NCBI GenBank assembly: GCA_964484125.1
Contig: CAZAEK010000035.1
Span: forward strand, 1-12,637
Source: DSSM01 sp964484125
GTDB taxonomy: Bacteria; Bacteroidota; Ignavibacteria; Tepidaquicellales; Tepidaquicellaceae
Reading direction: 5' to 3'
Length of the DNA stretch: 12,637 nt
This document shows, one piece after another, positions 6,324 to 12,637 of this stretch. Made by a program: the position numbers and the translations under genes. The notes below the pieces were generated by a model. That model was given only the letters and a program-made list of their open reading frames with translations, did not search any database and was not told the origin of the DNA. Every line of letters starts with the position of its first letter. The first letter of the stretch is position 1.

Positions 6324-7442
6324 TCAAACATTAGGATTTATTCCGTTTTCTTTATTGACCGTTGCCGCTTCCTTATACTCTTTCACCAAAGTATCCATCA
6401 GCTCTTTTACGGATATAATATCCTGAACTCTGAATGCATTTTCTCCTGCAAAGGCAAAACCGTGTCTGAAATTTCCCTTGTACGCATTTGACAATGCTAA
6501 AGCAATACAATAAGGAGTTGTTTTATAGTCGCATGTCTTAATGCAGTGATATGGGCACTTAAAAGGCTGCTTTTTACCGTCTTCAACTGCTTTTATAAAA
6601 TTATTATTAATAGCTCTTCCGGGCATACCAACAGGACTTTTAATTATAACGATATCCTCTTCTTCAGAATTAATATAAGCTTGCTTGAAAGCATTTGAAG
6701 CATCACATTCATCGGTTGCAACAAATCGTGTTCCCATTTGAACTCCGGAAGCCCCAAGTTGAAAATATTTATAAATATCTTCACCTGTATAAATACCTCC
6801 TGCGGCAATTACGGGAATAAGTTTATTATATTTTTTCTCATATGGTTTAAGAATTTCAACCACTTGGGGAATGATATTTTCGAGTATGAAATCAATGTCT
6901 TCAATTTGTTCTTTTTTAAATCCAAGATGTCCACCAGCCATCGGACCTTCAACAACAACTGCATCCGGCGGATAATCATATTTCTCAGTCCATGATTTTG
7001 CAATTATATTTGTTGCTCTTGCTGAAGAAACAATAGGCACTAATTTTGTTTGAGAATCTTTTTTTAAGAATTGCGGGAGATGCAGGGGCAATCCTGCGCC
7101 AGAAAATATTATATCGATTTTTTCTTCAATACTCGCATTAATCATATCTGCATAATTAGTTAATGCACCCATTATATTAACACCGAGTATGCCTTTTGTT
7201 TTCTCTCTCGCTTTTTTGATTTCTTTTCTTAAAGCCCTGATGCTTGCGTTAAGAAAGTTTGTGTGTGTATCGGGCTCTTCAAGCCCTATTCCGGCTGTTG
7301 CAATTACACCAATTCCGCCTTCATTTGCTACTGCGGCGGCAAGATTGGCAAGGGATATTCTGACTCCCATACCTCCTTGTATTATTGGTATCTTTGCAAA
7401 TAAGTCGCCGATTACTAATTCTTTTATGTTATTTAAATTCAT
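6324..7442 (-). CDS. Nitronate monooxygenase / FabK-like FMN oxidoreductase with C-terminal Cys4 cluster
   Basis: This 372-residue cytoplasmic TIM-barrel flavoprotein belongs to the nitronate monooxygenase (2-nitropropane dioxygenase)/FabK family. Visible motifs: 'P-I-I-Q-G-G-M-G' at 18-26, 'E-G-P-M-A-G-G-H-L-G' at 165-174 with the family's catalytic His172, 'V-I-A-A-G-G-I' at 211-217, and the FMN-phosphate loop 'G-A-S-G-V-Q-M-G-T-R-F' at 230-240. After the barrel core it has four cysteines at 296, 300, 304 and 312 (C-X3-C-X3-C-X7-C), then 'F-A-F-A-G-E-N-A-F-R'. Homologues with such a cluster occur in anaerobes; a metal or Fe-S cluster is a reasonable guess but unproven. The substrate (nitronate or an enoyl thioester) cannot be decided here. 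The start at 7442 is the ATG that gives the canonical N-terminus. The 255 bases upstream are AT-rich without a clear promoter; ATTGAA-A-TTCAAT is palindromic across the start codon. Confidence 0.9.
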   Translation of the reverse strand: MNLNNIKELVIGDLFAKIPIIQGGMGVRISLANLAAAVANEGGIGVIATAGIGLEEPDTHTNFLNASIRALRKEIKKAREKTKGILGVNIMGALTNYADMINASIEEKIDIIFSGAGLPLHLPQFLKKDSQTKLVPIVSSARATNIIAKSWTEKYDYPPDAVVVEGPMAGGHLGFKKEQIEDIDFILENIIPQVVEILKPYEKKYNKLIPVIAAGGIYTGEDIYKYFQLGASGVQMGTRFVATDECDASNAFKQAYINSEEEDIVIIKSPVGMPGRAINNNFIKAVEDGKKQPFKCPYHCIKTCDYKTTPYCIALALSNAYKGNFRHGFAFAGENAFRVQDIISVKELMDTLVKEYKEAATVNKENGINPNV

Positions 7443-7697
7443 TGAAATTCAATCGTTTATAAACAGAACTCTGCCAAAGCACTATTGATTAATAAAATAT
7501 TTTAAAACTGCTTTTAATATAGACGAGTGAATTTATCTCATTTAGTTGTGAAAAAACGTGATAAATAGAAATCAGAAAAATATTAAAATCAATTTAATAT
7601 AACTTGTATTTTTGTTATAAATAAGTGTAAAAAACAATCATATAAAAAGACGGATAATTACCCTTTTTTATGGCATAATAGAAAAAAATATAAAATT

Positions 7698-7943
7698 TCA
7701 GAGTTTGTTTATAAATTCTAAAATATAATCTTTGTTTTTAAAGGACTTTAATTTTAATTCGAGATATATTGCTTCACTGCGGCTTGGAAATTCTTTGGAA
7801 AATATCAATTCCCATGGACCTCTGAATCGTGTTGATTTGGATTGGTTCGAATTATGTTCATGAATTCTACGCTCAAGATTATCGGTATGACCAATATATA
7901 ATTTTTCTGTTTTTAAAGATTTTAATATATAGGTAAAATACAT
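7698..7943 (-). CDS. GIY-YIG nuclease family protein (single domain)
   Basis: This 81-residue protein is the compact single-domain GIY-YIG type found widely in bacteria (UPF0213/SLX1-like). The first motif is 'T-Y-I-L-K-S' in place of GIY, the second is 'L-Y-I-G-H-T', followed by the conserved Arg in 'L-E-R-R-I-H-E-H-N' and the metal-binding Glu region 'E-A-I-Y-L-E-L-K-L-K-S-F-K-N'. The catalytic Tyr, Arg and Glu therefore appear to be present. The biological role of these small proteins is not established; DNA repair or mobile origins are both proposed. The start codon lies only nine bases beyond the hairpin that terminates the upstream tRNA gene, so it either depends on read-through or has a promoter overlapping that hairpin or the tRNA. 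Confidence 0.88.
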   Translation of the reverse strand: MYFTYILKSLKTEKLYIGHTDNLERRIHEHNSNQSKSTRFRGPWELIFSKEFPSRSEAIYLELKLKSFKNKDYILEFINKL

Positions 7944-7946
7944 AAA

Positions 7947-7975
7947 ATGACAAAACCCACTTTTAGAGTGGGTTT
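7947..7975 (-). terminator. Terminator of the tRNA-Pro gene
   Basis: On the minus strand AAACCCACT (7975-7967) pairs perfectly with AGTGGGTTT (7961-7953) around a 5-base loop, followed by TTGTCATTTT. It begins three bases after the tRNA 3' end. The T-tract is interrupted, so termination may be incomplete, which would allow read-through into the GIY-YIG gene. Confidence 0.7.
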
Positions 7976-7978
7976 GTG

Positions 7979-8052
<74 letters not shown>

Positions 8053-8300
8053 AAATAACAAAAAACTTTTAAAGAACTGTGACCTTCCCGATGAATCGGG
8101 ACTCGCTACCGGGCTACGCTACATCCCGAAATAACAAAAAACTTNNNNNNNNNNNNNNNNNNNNNNNNNNNNNNNNNNNNNNNNNNNNNNNNNNNNNNNN
8201 NNNNNNNNNNNNNNNNNNNNNNNNNNNNNNNNNNNNNNNNNNNNTAAAGAACTGTGACCTTCCCGATGAATCGGGACTCGCTACCGGGCTACGCTACATC
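8053..8300 (-). repeat. Tandem 76-base repeat built from the tRNA-Pro 5' half, copy number hidden by a gap
   Basis: Read on the minus strand, each unit has the first 25 bases of the tRNA-Pro (acceptor 5' strand, D arm), then a hairpin TCCCGA-TTCA-TCGGGA in place of the anticodon arm. After that comes AGGTCACAGTTC, which resembles the tRNA variable loop and T arm (AGGTCGCCAGTTC), and an AT-rich spacer ending TTTTTTGTTATTT that leads into the next unit or the real tRNA. One full unit is 8053-8128. A second is split by the N gap (8129-8144 and 8245-8300). The last copy loses the outermost acceptor bases at 8301. The units lack a matching 3' acceptor strand, so they are not functional tRNAs as such. 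The conserved stretches match base for base where comparable, which suggests recent tandem duplication. Confidence 0.88.
8145..8244. other. Assembly gap (100 N) inside the tandem repeat
   Basis: Exactly 100 unknown bases. The left flank stops at the repeat position matching 8068 and the right flank resumes at the position matching 8070, so the gap breaks one unit with just one base unaccounted for. The true gap is therefore most simply 1 plus a multiple of 76 bases. Confidence 0.95.
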
Positions 8301-8391
8301 AGGTTTTATTTAATATAATATTTAAAAAATTAAGTTTTTAGTCAAAACTGTAGCTAATGCAAATATTCCAAACAACAAAAATTTTTTTTAC

Positions 8392-8480
8392 AAATGCTTT
8401 ACTGTTCAATAACACAGCATAAGCATTTATTGAAAATTCATTCACAAATAATAAAAATTTTGTTAAAATGAATTTTCAAT
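8392..8480. promoter_or_regulatory. Two adjacent perfect inverted repeats upstream of the alkaline phosphatase gene
   Basis: AAATGCTT (8392-8399) pairs with AAGCATTT (8421-8428). Immediately next to it, ATTGAAAATTCATT (8429-8442) pairs perfectly over 14 bases with AATGAATTTTCAAT (8467-8480) around a 24-base loop. The second right arm contains the alternative ATG at 8468. If transcribed, both would fold in the leader just before the GGAGG at 8507. If not, they could be an operator. The rest of 8301-8521 is AT-rich with no gene and no firm promoter match. Confidence 0.5.
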
Positions 8481-8506
8481 TTTTGTATGTATTTATAAAC
8501 TTAAAC

Positions 8507-8511
8507 GGAGG
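8507..8511 (+). promoter_or_regulatory. Shine-Dalgarno sequence deciding the GTG start of the phosphatase
   Basis: GGAGG followed 10 bases later by GTG at 8522. This supports GTG rather than the upstream ATG at 8468, because the signal peptide begins directly with V-K-K at that GTG. Confidence 0.6.
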
Positions 8512-8521
8512 AACCTTCAAA

Positions 8522-10306
8522 GTGAAAAAATTTACTTTTCCTTATTCCATTTCATTTCTTGTAGTACTTTTTGCAGTAGTTGCATTAAGTCTGAATTTCA
8601 CAGGAAACAGCTATACAAAAGTTAAAAACGAAGTAATTAAAACTTCAGTTTTAACAAAAATGAACCCAACCATAAACACACCTAAGAATATCATTTTCTT
8701 AATAAGCGATGGTTGGAGTTATAACACAATAAAGGCAACTGATTACTATCAGTCCGGAACAGCAAACTCCCAGCAATATGAAAGTTTTCCGGTTCAGTTT
8801 GCAATGGCAACATACCCGGCAAAATCAGGTGGATATCCCGGTGGATTAGTAAATGCAATTGGCTATAGCCCAAGAGATATGTGGTCAAACTTTAATTATG
8901 CTAAAAATGATTATACTGAATCTGCCGCTGCCGCAACTGCTCTTTCAACAGGTTTTAAGACTTATAACAACTCTATTTGTATGGATATGAATTATCAGCC
9001 GTTGATTAACCTAGTTCAAATAGCAAAATCAAAAAATAAATCAGCCGGAGTAATTTCTTCTGTTCAGTTTTCCCACGCTACCCCTGCTGGTTTTGTTGCT
9101 CACAATCTCACAAGAAACAATTACAGCCAGATAGCTATTGAAATGTTACTAAACAGCAAATGTGATGTAATTATGGGCGCCGGCAATCCTGATTATAACG
9201 ATGATGGTATGCCTTCTCATAAAACATATAAATATGTTGGAGACAGTTTAATATGGCTTGGATTACATGCAGGAAATACAGTGTTTTATCCGGGCGGTAT
9301 TCCAGATACAGTTGAAGATGTCAATGGAGATGGAATCAGAGATCCCTGGTCAATAGTAGATGACAGAAGTGAATTTCAAAGTTTGACGACAGGCAATACA
9401 CCTTTAAGAGTACTCGGTGTTGCAAAAGTTCATACAACTTTACAACAAAACAGAAGCGGCGATGTGATGGCAAATCCTTATGTTGTTCCGCTTTTAACAA
9501 CTGTTCCAACCCTTGTTGAAATGACAAAGGGTGCATTAAATGTACTTGATAATAATACAAATGGCTTTTTCCTTATGATAGAAGGAGGCGCAGTTGACTG
9601 GGCATCTCATGGAAATCAAAAGGGCAGATTAATCGAAGAACAAATTGATTTTAACAATTCTGTTAATGCAGTAATTCAGTGGGTTAATGCTAACAGCAAC
9701 TGGAACGAAACAATGGTGATAGTAACCGGTGATCACGAATGCGGATATTTATGGGGACCAGGTTCCGGAGCACCTAATACATTTAATCCAATTATAAATA
9801 ACGGACAAAATAATTTACCCGGAATGAGTTTTTATTCCGATGAGCATACGAATAGTTTAATTCCGTTTTTTGCAAAAGGAGCAGGTTCTGAAATGTTTGG
9901 TTTATTTGCAGATGATTTTGATTCTGTTAGAGGAAAATATCTTCAGAATACAGAAGTAGCACAAACTATTAAACTATTCTGGGATTACAATTACCATGTA
10001 ACTGGTATTGCTAAACTTAAAGGCGTAAATATTGCAGAAGAATATACATTAGACCAGAATTTCCCAAATCCTTTTAATCCTTCAACCACAATAACATTTA
10101 ATTTACCTAAATCAGGAGTGGTATCACTAAAAATTTACGATATCACAGGAAAACTTGTCAAATCACTTCTGAACAATGTAAAACACGAAGCAGGTGTAAA
10201 AAGTATTAATATGAGTGCAAATGAACTCGCTTCAGGAATTTACTTCTACTCTCTTGAGGTTGACGGGAGATTGATATCAACCAAAAAAATGGCATTAATT
10301 AAATAA
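8522..10306 (+). CDS. Secreted PhoA-type alkaline phosphatase with T9SS type A sorting domain
   Basis: The protein hydrolyses phosphate monoesters outside the cytoplasm. With GTG 8522 as residue 1 (594 residues) it has a Lys-Lys signal peptide to about residue 25. The E. coli PhoA active-site equivalents are Asp63 (ISDG), nucleophile Ser134 (TESAAAATAL), Thr187 and Arg198 (SHATPAGFVAHN-L-T-R), Glu354, Asp359 and His363 (IEGGAVDWASHG), Asp404 and His405 (TGDHE), and His442 (EHTNSLIP). All zinc-site residues are present. Three differences stand out: Glu133 replaces the Asp before the nucleophile, His185 replaces Asp153, and Trp360 replaces Lys328. A DVNGDGIRD loop at about 266-274 looks like a calcium-binding insert. 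The type A sorting domain (from about 508, QNFPNPFNPST) targets it to T9SS. An in-frame ATG at 8468 would add 18 residues but lies in a hairpin arm and lacks a ribosome site. Confidence 0.93.
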   Translation: MKKFTFPYSISFLVVLFAVVALSLNFTGNSYTKVKNEVIKTSVLTKMNPTINTPKNIIFLISDGWSYNTIKATDYYQSGTANSQQYESFPVQFAMATYPAKSGGYPGGLVNAIGYSPRDMWSNFNYAKNDYTESAAAATALSTGFKTYNNSICMDMNYQPLINLVQIAKSKNKSAGVISSVQFSHATPAGFVAHNLTRNNYSQIAIEMLLNSKCDVIMGAGNPDYNDDGMPSHKTYKYVGDSLIWLGLHAGNTVFYPGGIPDTVEDVNGDGIRDPWSIVDDRSEFQSLTTGNTPLRVLGVAKVHTTLQQNRSGDVMANPYVVPLLTTVPTLVEMTKGALNVLDNNTNGFFLMIEGGAVDWASHGNQKGRLIEEQIDFNNSVNAVIQWVNANSNWNETMVIVTGDHECGYLWGPGSGAPNTFNPIINNGQNNLPGMSFYSDEHTNSLIPFFAKGAGSEMFGLFADDFDSVRGKYLQNTEVAQTIKLFWDYNYHVTGIAKLKGVNIAEEYTLDQNFPNPFNPSTTITFNLPKSGVVSLKIYDITGKLVKSLLNNVKHEAGVKSINMSANELASGIYFYSLEVDGRLISTKKMALIK

Positions 10307-10329
10307 CACAAGGTAAATACTCCACAATA

Positions 10330-10361
10330 AAGCTGCCTTCCTGACCGGAGGCAGCTTTTTT
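10330..10361 (+). terminator. Rho-independent terminator after the phosphatase gene
   Basis: AAGCTGCCT (10330-10338) pairs with AGGCAGCTT (10349-10357), giving a GC-rich stem followed by a run of six T. It starts 23 bases after the stop codon and separates this gene from the next one. Confidence 0.93.
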
Positions 10362-10517
10362 ATATTCACAGCATTAATAATATAATAATAAATTTATTTC
10401 CAACCGATATAATTAAATTAACAATAAAAAAATACAGCTTTTTATATTAATTATGTTGATTATACATTGAAATTAATTTATATAATAAATAAAATATATT
10501 AAATTAATTTCACTCAA

Positions 10518-12637
10518 ATGAAAAAATTTATTCTTACAATTTTTGTTATGCTGTTAATTACAGCGGGAAATGTTTTTTCCCAAACGGGCTGGTATTCGCT
10601 CAGTACCGGTTCATCATCTTATCTTACAAGTTTGTTTTTTATTGACGGGAATACGGGTTATATTGGCGGCAATAACGGCTTTCTTTCAAAGACCACAAAC
10701 GGCGGAGTTAACTGGACTTCACTAACAAGCGGCATTTCCTCGGGTTTTGTGAGAAGTATTTACTTTTCCGATATTAATACTGGATATATCTGCGGAGATA
10801 ACGGAGCAATCCGCAAAACCACTAACGGGGGTGTTAACTGGACTTCGTTGAGTACAGGTGCGGCAGGTACATTTTACGGACTTTCGGGAGCGGGAAGTAA
10901 TTTAATAGTTGCAAGTAATAATGACGGAAAAATTTATCGTTCAACAGACGGCGGTTTAAATTTTTCAAGTCAGCAGATTCAGGCAACAGGTTTGCTAACG
11001 GTCGAAATGACTTCGGAAAGCACCGGCTATACAGCAGGTCAGGGCGGAGGTTTATACAAGACAACTGACGGCGGTAACAGCTGGTCGGCAGTTAATTCTT
11101 TCACCACAAATAATATCTGGGATATATCATTTAAAAATGACAACCTCGGATGGTTTAATGCATATTACGGAACGATAAGAATGACACTTGACGGAGGAGC
11201 AAACATAATTCCGAATTTTGGATTCAATCAAAACTTTGAAGGTATCTCAACAGTTAATAAAATGATTTGTTATCAGTGCGGATTAAGCGGATTAATTATG
11301 AAAACCATAGACGGCGGAAACCATTGGTACAGGCAGGAATCCGGAACAACCACAGGACTAAATGAAATTCAAATGATTAATGCAAATACCGGATATATAG
11401 TTACAAGTTCGGGAAATGTTTTAAAAACCACAGACGGCGGAGGACAGCCGCAATTTCTGAAAATACTCAGACCGGTTCCAAACGAAATGTACAGAGCCGG
11501 CTTCACTCCCGTTGTCATAGAATGGACATCTAATAATGTTCAGAATATATCTATAGAATATTCAACCAATAACGGAAGTTCATGGCAATTTCTTTCAACT
11601 TCATATCCTGCGGATAGTTTTAAATACACATGGAACACCGGGTTTAGCATATCAGGAACAAATTCCAGAATCAGAATTAAAGATGCAGGCTCTTCGTTGC
11701 AGGATACAAGCGGAATTTTCAGAATTGCAAATAACATTTTATTTCTATTTAAAGAACCGGAAGCATTATATCTGAAATTTAACAATGGAAGCAATACAAC
11801 TCCAAACTACGCAATTCCCGGCTATGGTAATCCATTGACTTATGTAGATGGGCATACACTTTCACCCGGCGGAATGTATGACAGCGCTTTAGTCGGAGGC
11901 GGAAATTCGGGCTCAACATATAAGGTGCTTGACTCAGCATCTCTGTATTTACCTGCAAGCGGCTGGACAATCGGTTTCTGGGTCAGCAATATTTCACTTG
12001 GCACAAATCCTTCAAACCCGGTTTATCTATTCGGCGAGCCAACATCAACATTCAGAATTTATTACGGAGGCAGCGGAGGTATAGGTACAACAGATACTGC
12101 AATAATGGTGCGGAAAACCGGAGCCGCAGATGTCAGAATTCCTGTTGTAAAAGGAACAACATATTATATTCACATCGCATGGGACCCTGCTGAATCTGCA
12201 ATAAAAGTTTATAGATTCGGCACATTATTTTTATCGGTTCCTCAGAGTACACCTTATGTAGTAGTGGGAAATGGACCGGTAAGTGTAGGAGCATATTCAA
12301 CTCTTTCATCTTCTCTATCAAGCGGAATGAAACTTGATGAATTCCGTGTGTATAACAGATTACTTACCTCATCTGAAATAAGCCAAACATATCTGTCCAC
12401 ATTACCTGCATATTTAACCGTAGGGATAAAAAATATTTCCTCTGAAATTCCGGATAAATTTTCACTGGAACAAAACTTTCCGAATCCGTTTAATTCAATT
12501 ACAAATATACAGTTCCGGGTTTCTCCCTGTCATTCCGGCGTAGGCCGGAATCCATTTGTAGTTATAAAAGTATTTGATATTCTCGGCAGGGAAGTAAAAA
12601 CCCTCGTCAACGAATACAAGAGTCCCGGGAAATATGT
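10518..12637 (+). CDS. Modular T9SS cargo: beta-propeller, Ig-like, LamG-like, sorting domain (3' cut by window)
   Basis: An open frame runs from ATG 10518 to the right edge (706 codons) without a stop. A Sec signal peptide covers about residues 1-22 (ends N-V-F-S-Q). Residues about 34-308 are Ycf48/BNR-like blades, with repeats such as KTTNGGVNW (twice), RSTDGGLNF, KTTDGGNSW and KTIDGGNHW. Residues about 312-404 form an Ig-like/Fn-like segment (VVIEWTSNNV, SIEYSTNNGSSW). Residues about 414-632 look like a LamG/concanavalin-type lectin domain (WTIGFWV, YIHIAWDP, LDEFRVYNRLL). From about 648 a type A sorting domain begins (LEQNFPNPFNS). It contains an unusual insert, P-C-H-S-G-V-G-R-N-P, encoded by a palindrome. 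The protein is expected on the cell surface or secreted, and the LamG-like module suggests binding to a glycan or protein. No catalytic residues are seen. The 211-base upstream region has two copies of the palindrome AAATTAATTT (10470-10479, 10501-10510) but no convincing promoter. Confidence 0.92.
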   Translation, partial: MKKFILTIFVMLLITAGNVFSQTGWYSLSTGSSSYLTSLFFIDGNTGYIGGNNGFLSKTTNGGVNWTSLTSGISSGFVRSIYFSDINTGYICGDNGAIRKTTNGGVNWTSLSTGAAGTFYGLSGAGSNLIVASNNDGKIYRSTDGGLNFSSQQIQATGLLTVEMTSESTGYTAGQGGGLYKTTDGGNSWSAVNSFTTNNIWDISFKNDNLGWFNAYYGTIRMTLDGGANIIPNFGFNQNFEGISTVNKMICYQCGLSGLIMKTIDGGNHWYRQESGTTTGLNEIQMINANTGYIVTSSGNVLKTTDGGGQPQFLKILRPVPNEMYRAGFTPVVIEWTSNNVQNISIEYSTNNGSSWQFLSTSYPADSFKYTWNTGFSISGTNSRIRIKDAGSSLQDTSGIFRIANNILFLFKEPEALYLKFNNGSNTTPNYAIPGYGNPLTYVDGHTLSPGGMYDSALVGGGNSGSTYKVLDSASLYLPASGWTIGFWVSNISLGTNPSNPVYLFGEPTSTFRIYYGGSGGIGTTDTAIMVRKTGAADVRIPVVKGTTYYIHIAWDPAESAIKVYRFGTLFLSVPQSTPYVVVGNGPVSVGAYSTLSSSLSSGMKLDEFRVYNRLLTSSEISQTYLSTLPAYLTVGIKNISSEIPDKFSLEQNFPNPFNSITNIQFRVSPCHSGVGRNPFVVIKVFDILGREVKTLVNEYKSPGKY
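12526..12556 (+). repeat. GC-rich palindromic element inserted in frame in the sorting-domain coding sequence
   Basis: ATTCCGGC (12532-12539) pairs perfectly with GCCGGAAT (12544-12551) around GTAG, flanked by CCTGTC on the left and CC on the right. This core resembles dispersed intergenic palindromes of the 'TGTCATTCCGGC' type seen in many bacterial genomes. Here it sits inside an open frame and is read as P-C-H-S-G-V-G-R-N-P, between the strand ending IQFRVS and the strand VVIKVFDILG, where other sorting domains in this window have only a short turn (E-N-S-T or K-S-G). Confidence 0.75.

Noticed and set aside
8053..8300. CRISPR array.
   Set aside because: The whole 76-base unit repeats, including what would be spacers, and part of it is tRNA sequence. 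No cas gene is present.
8079..8318. A short open frame spanning the tandem repeat and the N gap.
   Set aside because: It is built from repeat sequence and unknown bases, antisense to tRNA-derived DNA, so it is not a gene.

Overview
The window is an AT-rich stretch of a Bacteroidota/Chlorobi-group genome, most likely an Ignavibacteria-type organism. This is inferred, not proven. Three secreted proteins carry the type IX secretion (T9SS) type A sorting domain with the 'Q-N-(Y/F)-P-N-P-F-N' signature typical of that group. Two upstream regions carry a Bacteroidetes-style promoter (TTG, 20 bases, TAnnTTT). The GlmU-like protein is of the Bacteroidetes type. Two runs of exactly 100 N (5365-5464 and 8145-8244) show that this is a scaffolded draft or metagenome assembly, and both should be read as gaps of unknown length.

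Layout: 1-952 (-) is the N-terminal part of a secreted Ycf48/BNR-like beta-propeller protein that runs off the left edge. 953-1724 is a 772-base AT-rich intergenic stretch ending in two copies of a GC-rich 34-base palindromic repeat. 1725-4091 (-) is a 788-residue T9SS cargo protein with a predicted beta-helix. 4310-4914 (+) is a two-gene unit, an OsmC-family protein translationally coupled to a small DUF1858 Cys-X2-Cys protein, behind a good promoter match and a perfect inverted repeat. 4888-5885 (-) is a GlmU-like nucleotidyltransferase/acyltransferase broken only by an assembly gap. 5971-6189 (-) is ribosomal protein bL31 with its own promoter and terminator. 6324-7442 (-) is a nitronate monooxygenase-like flavoprotein with an extra four-cysteine cluster. 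7698-7943 (-) is a small GIY-YIG protein. 7979-8052 (-) is tRNA-Pro(CGG). 8053-8300 is a tandem array of a 76-base unit made of the tRNA's 5' half plus a foreign hairpin. 8522-10306 (+) is a secreted PhoA-type alkaline phosphatase with a T9SS tail. 10518-12637 (+) is a large modular T9SS protein (beta-propeller, Ig-like, LamG-like, sorting domain) running off the right edge.

Together, the flanks encode surface or secreted proteins exported by Sec and then T9SS, including a phosphate-scavenging enzyme, around a core of housekeeping genes (bL31, tRNA-Pro, GlmU-like) and small redox genes (OsmC, DUF1858, flavin oxidase). No phage, CRISPR, transposase or defence gene is visible. The most unusual items are the tRNA-derived tandem array with an apparently collapsed copy number, a GC-rich palindrome inserted in frame inside a sorting domain, and an alkaline phosphatase with the His/Trp active-site pair associated with cobalt-dependent enzymes.
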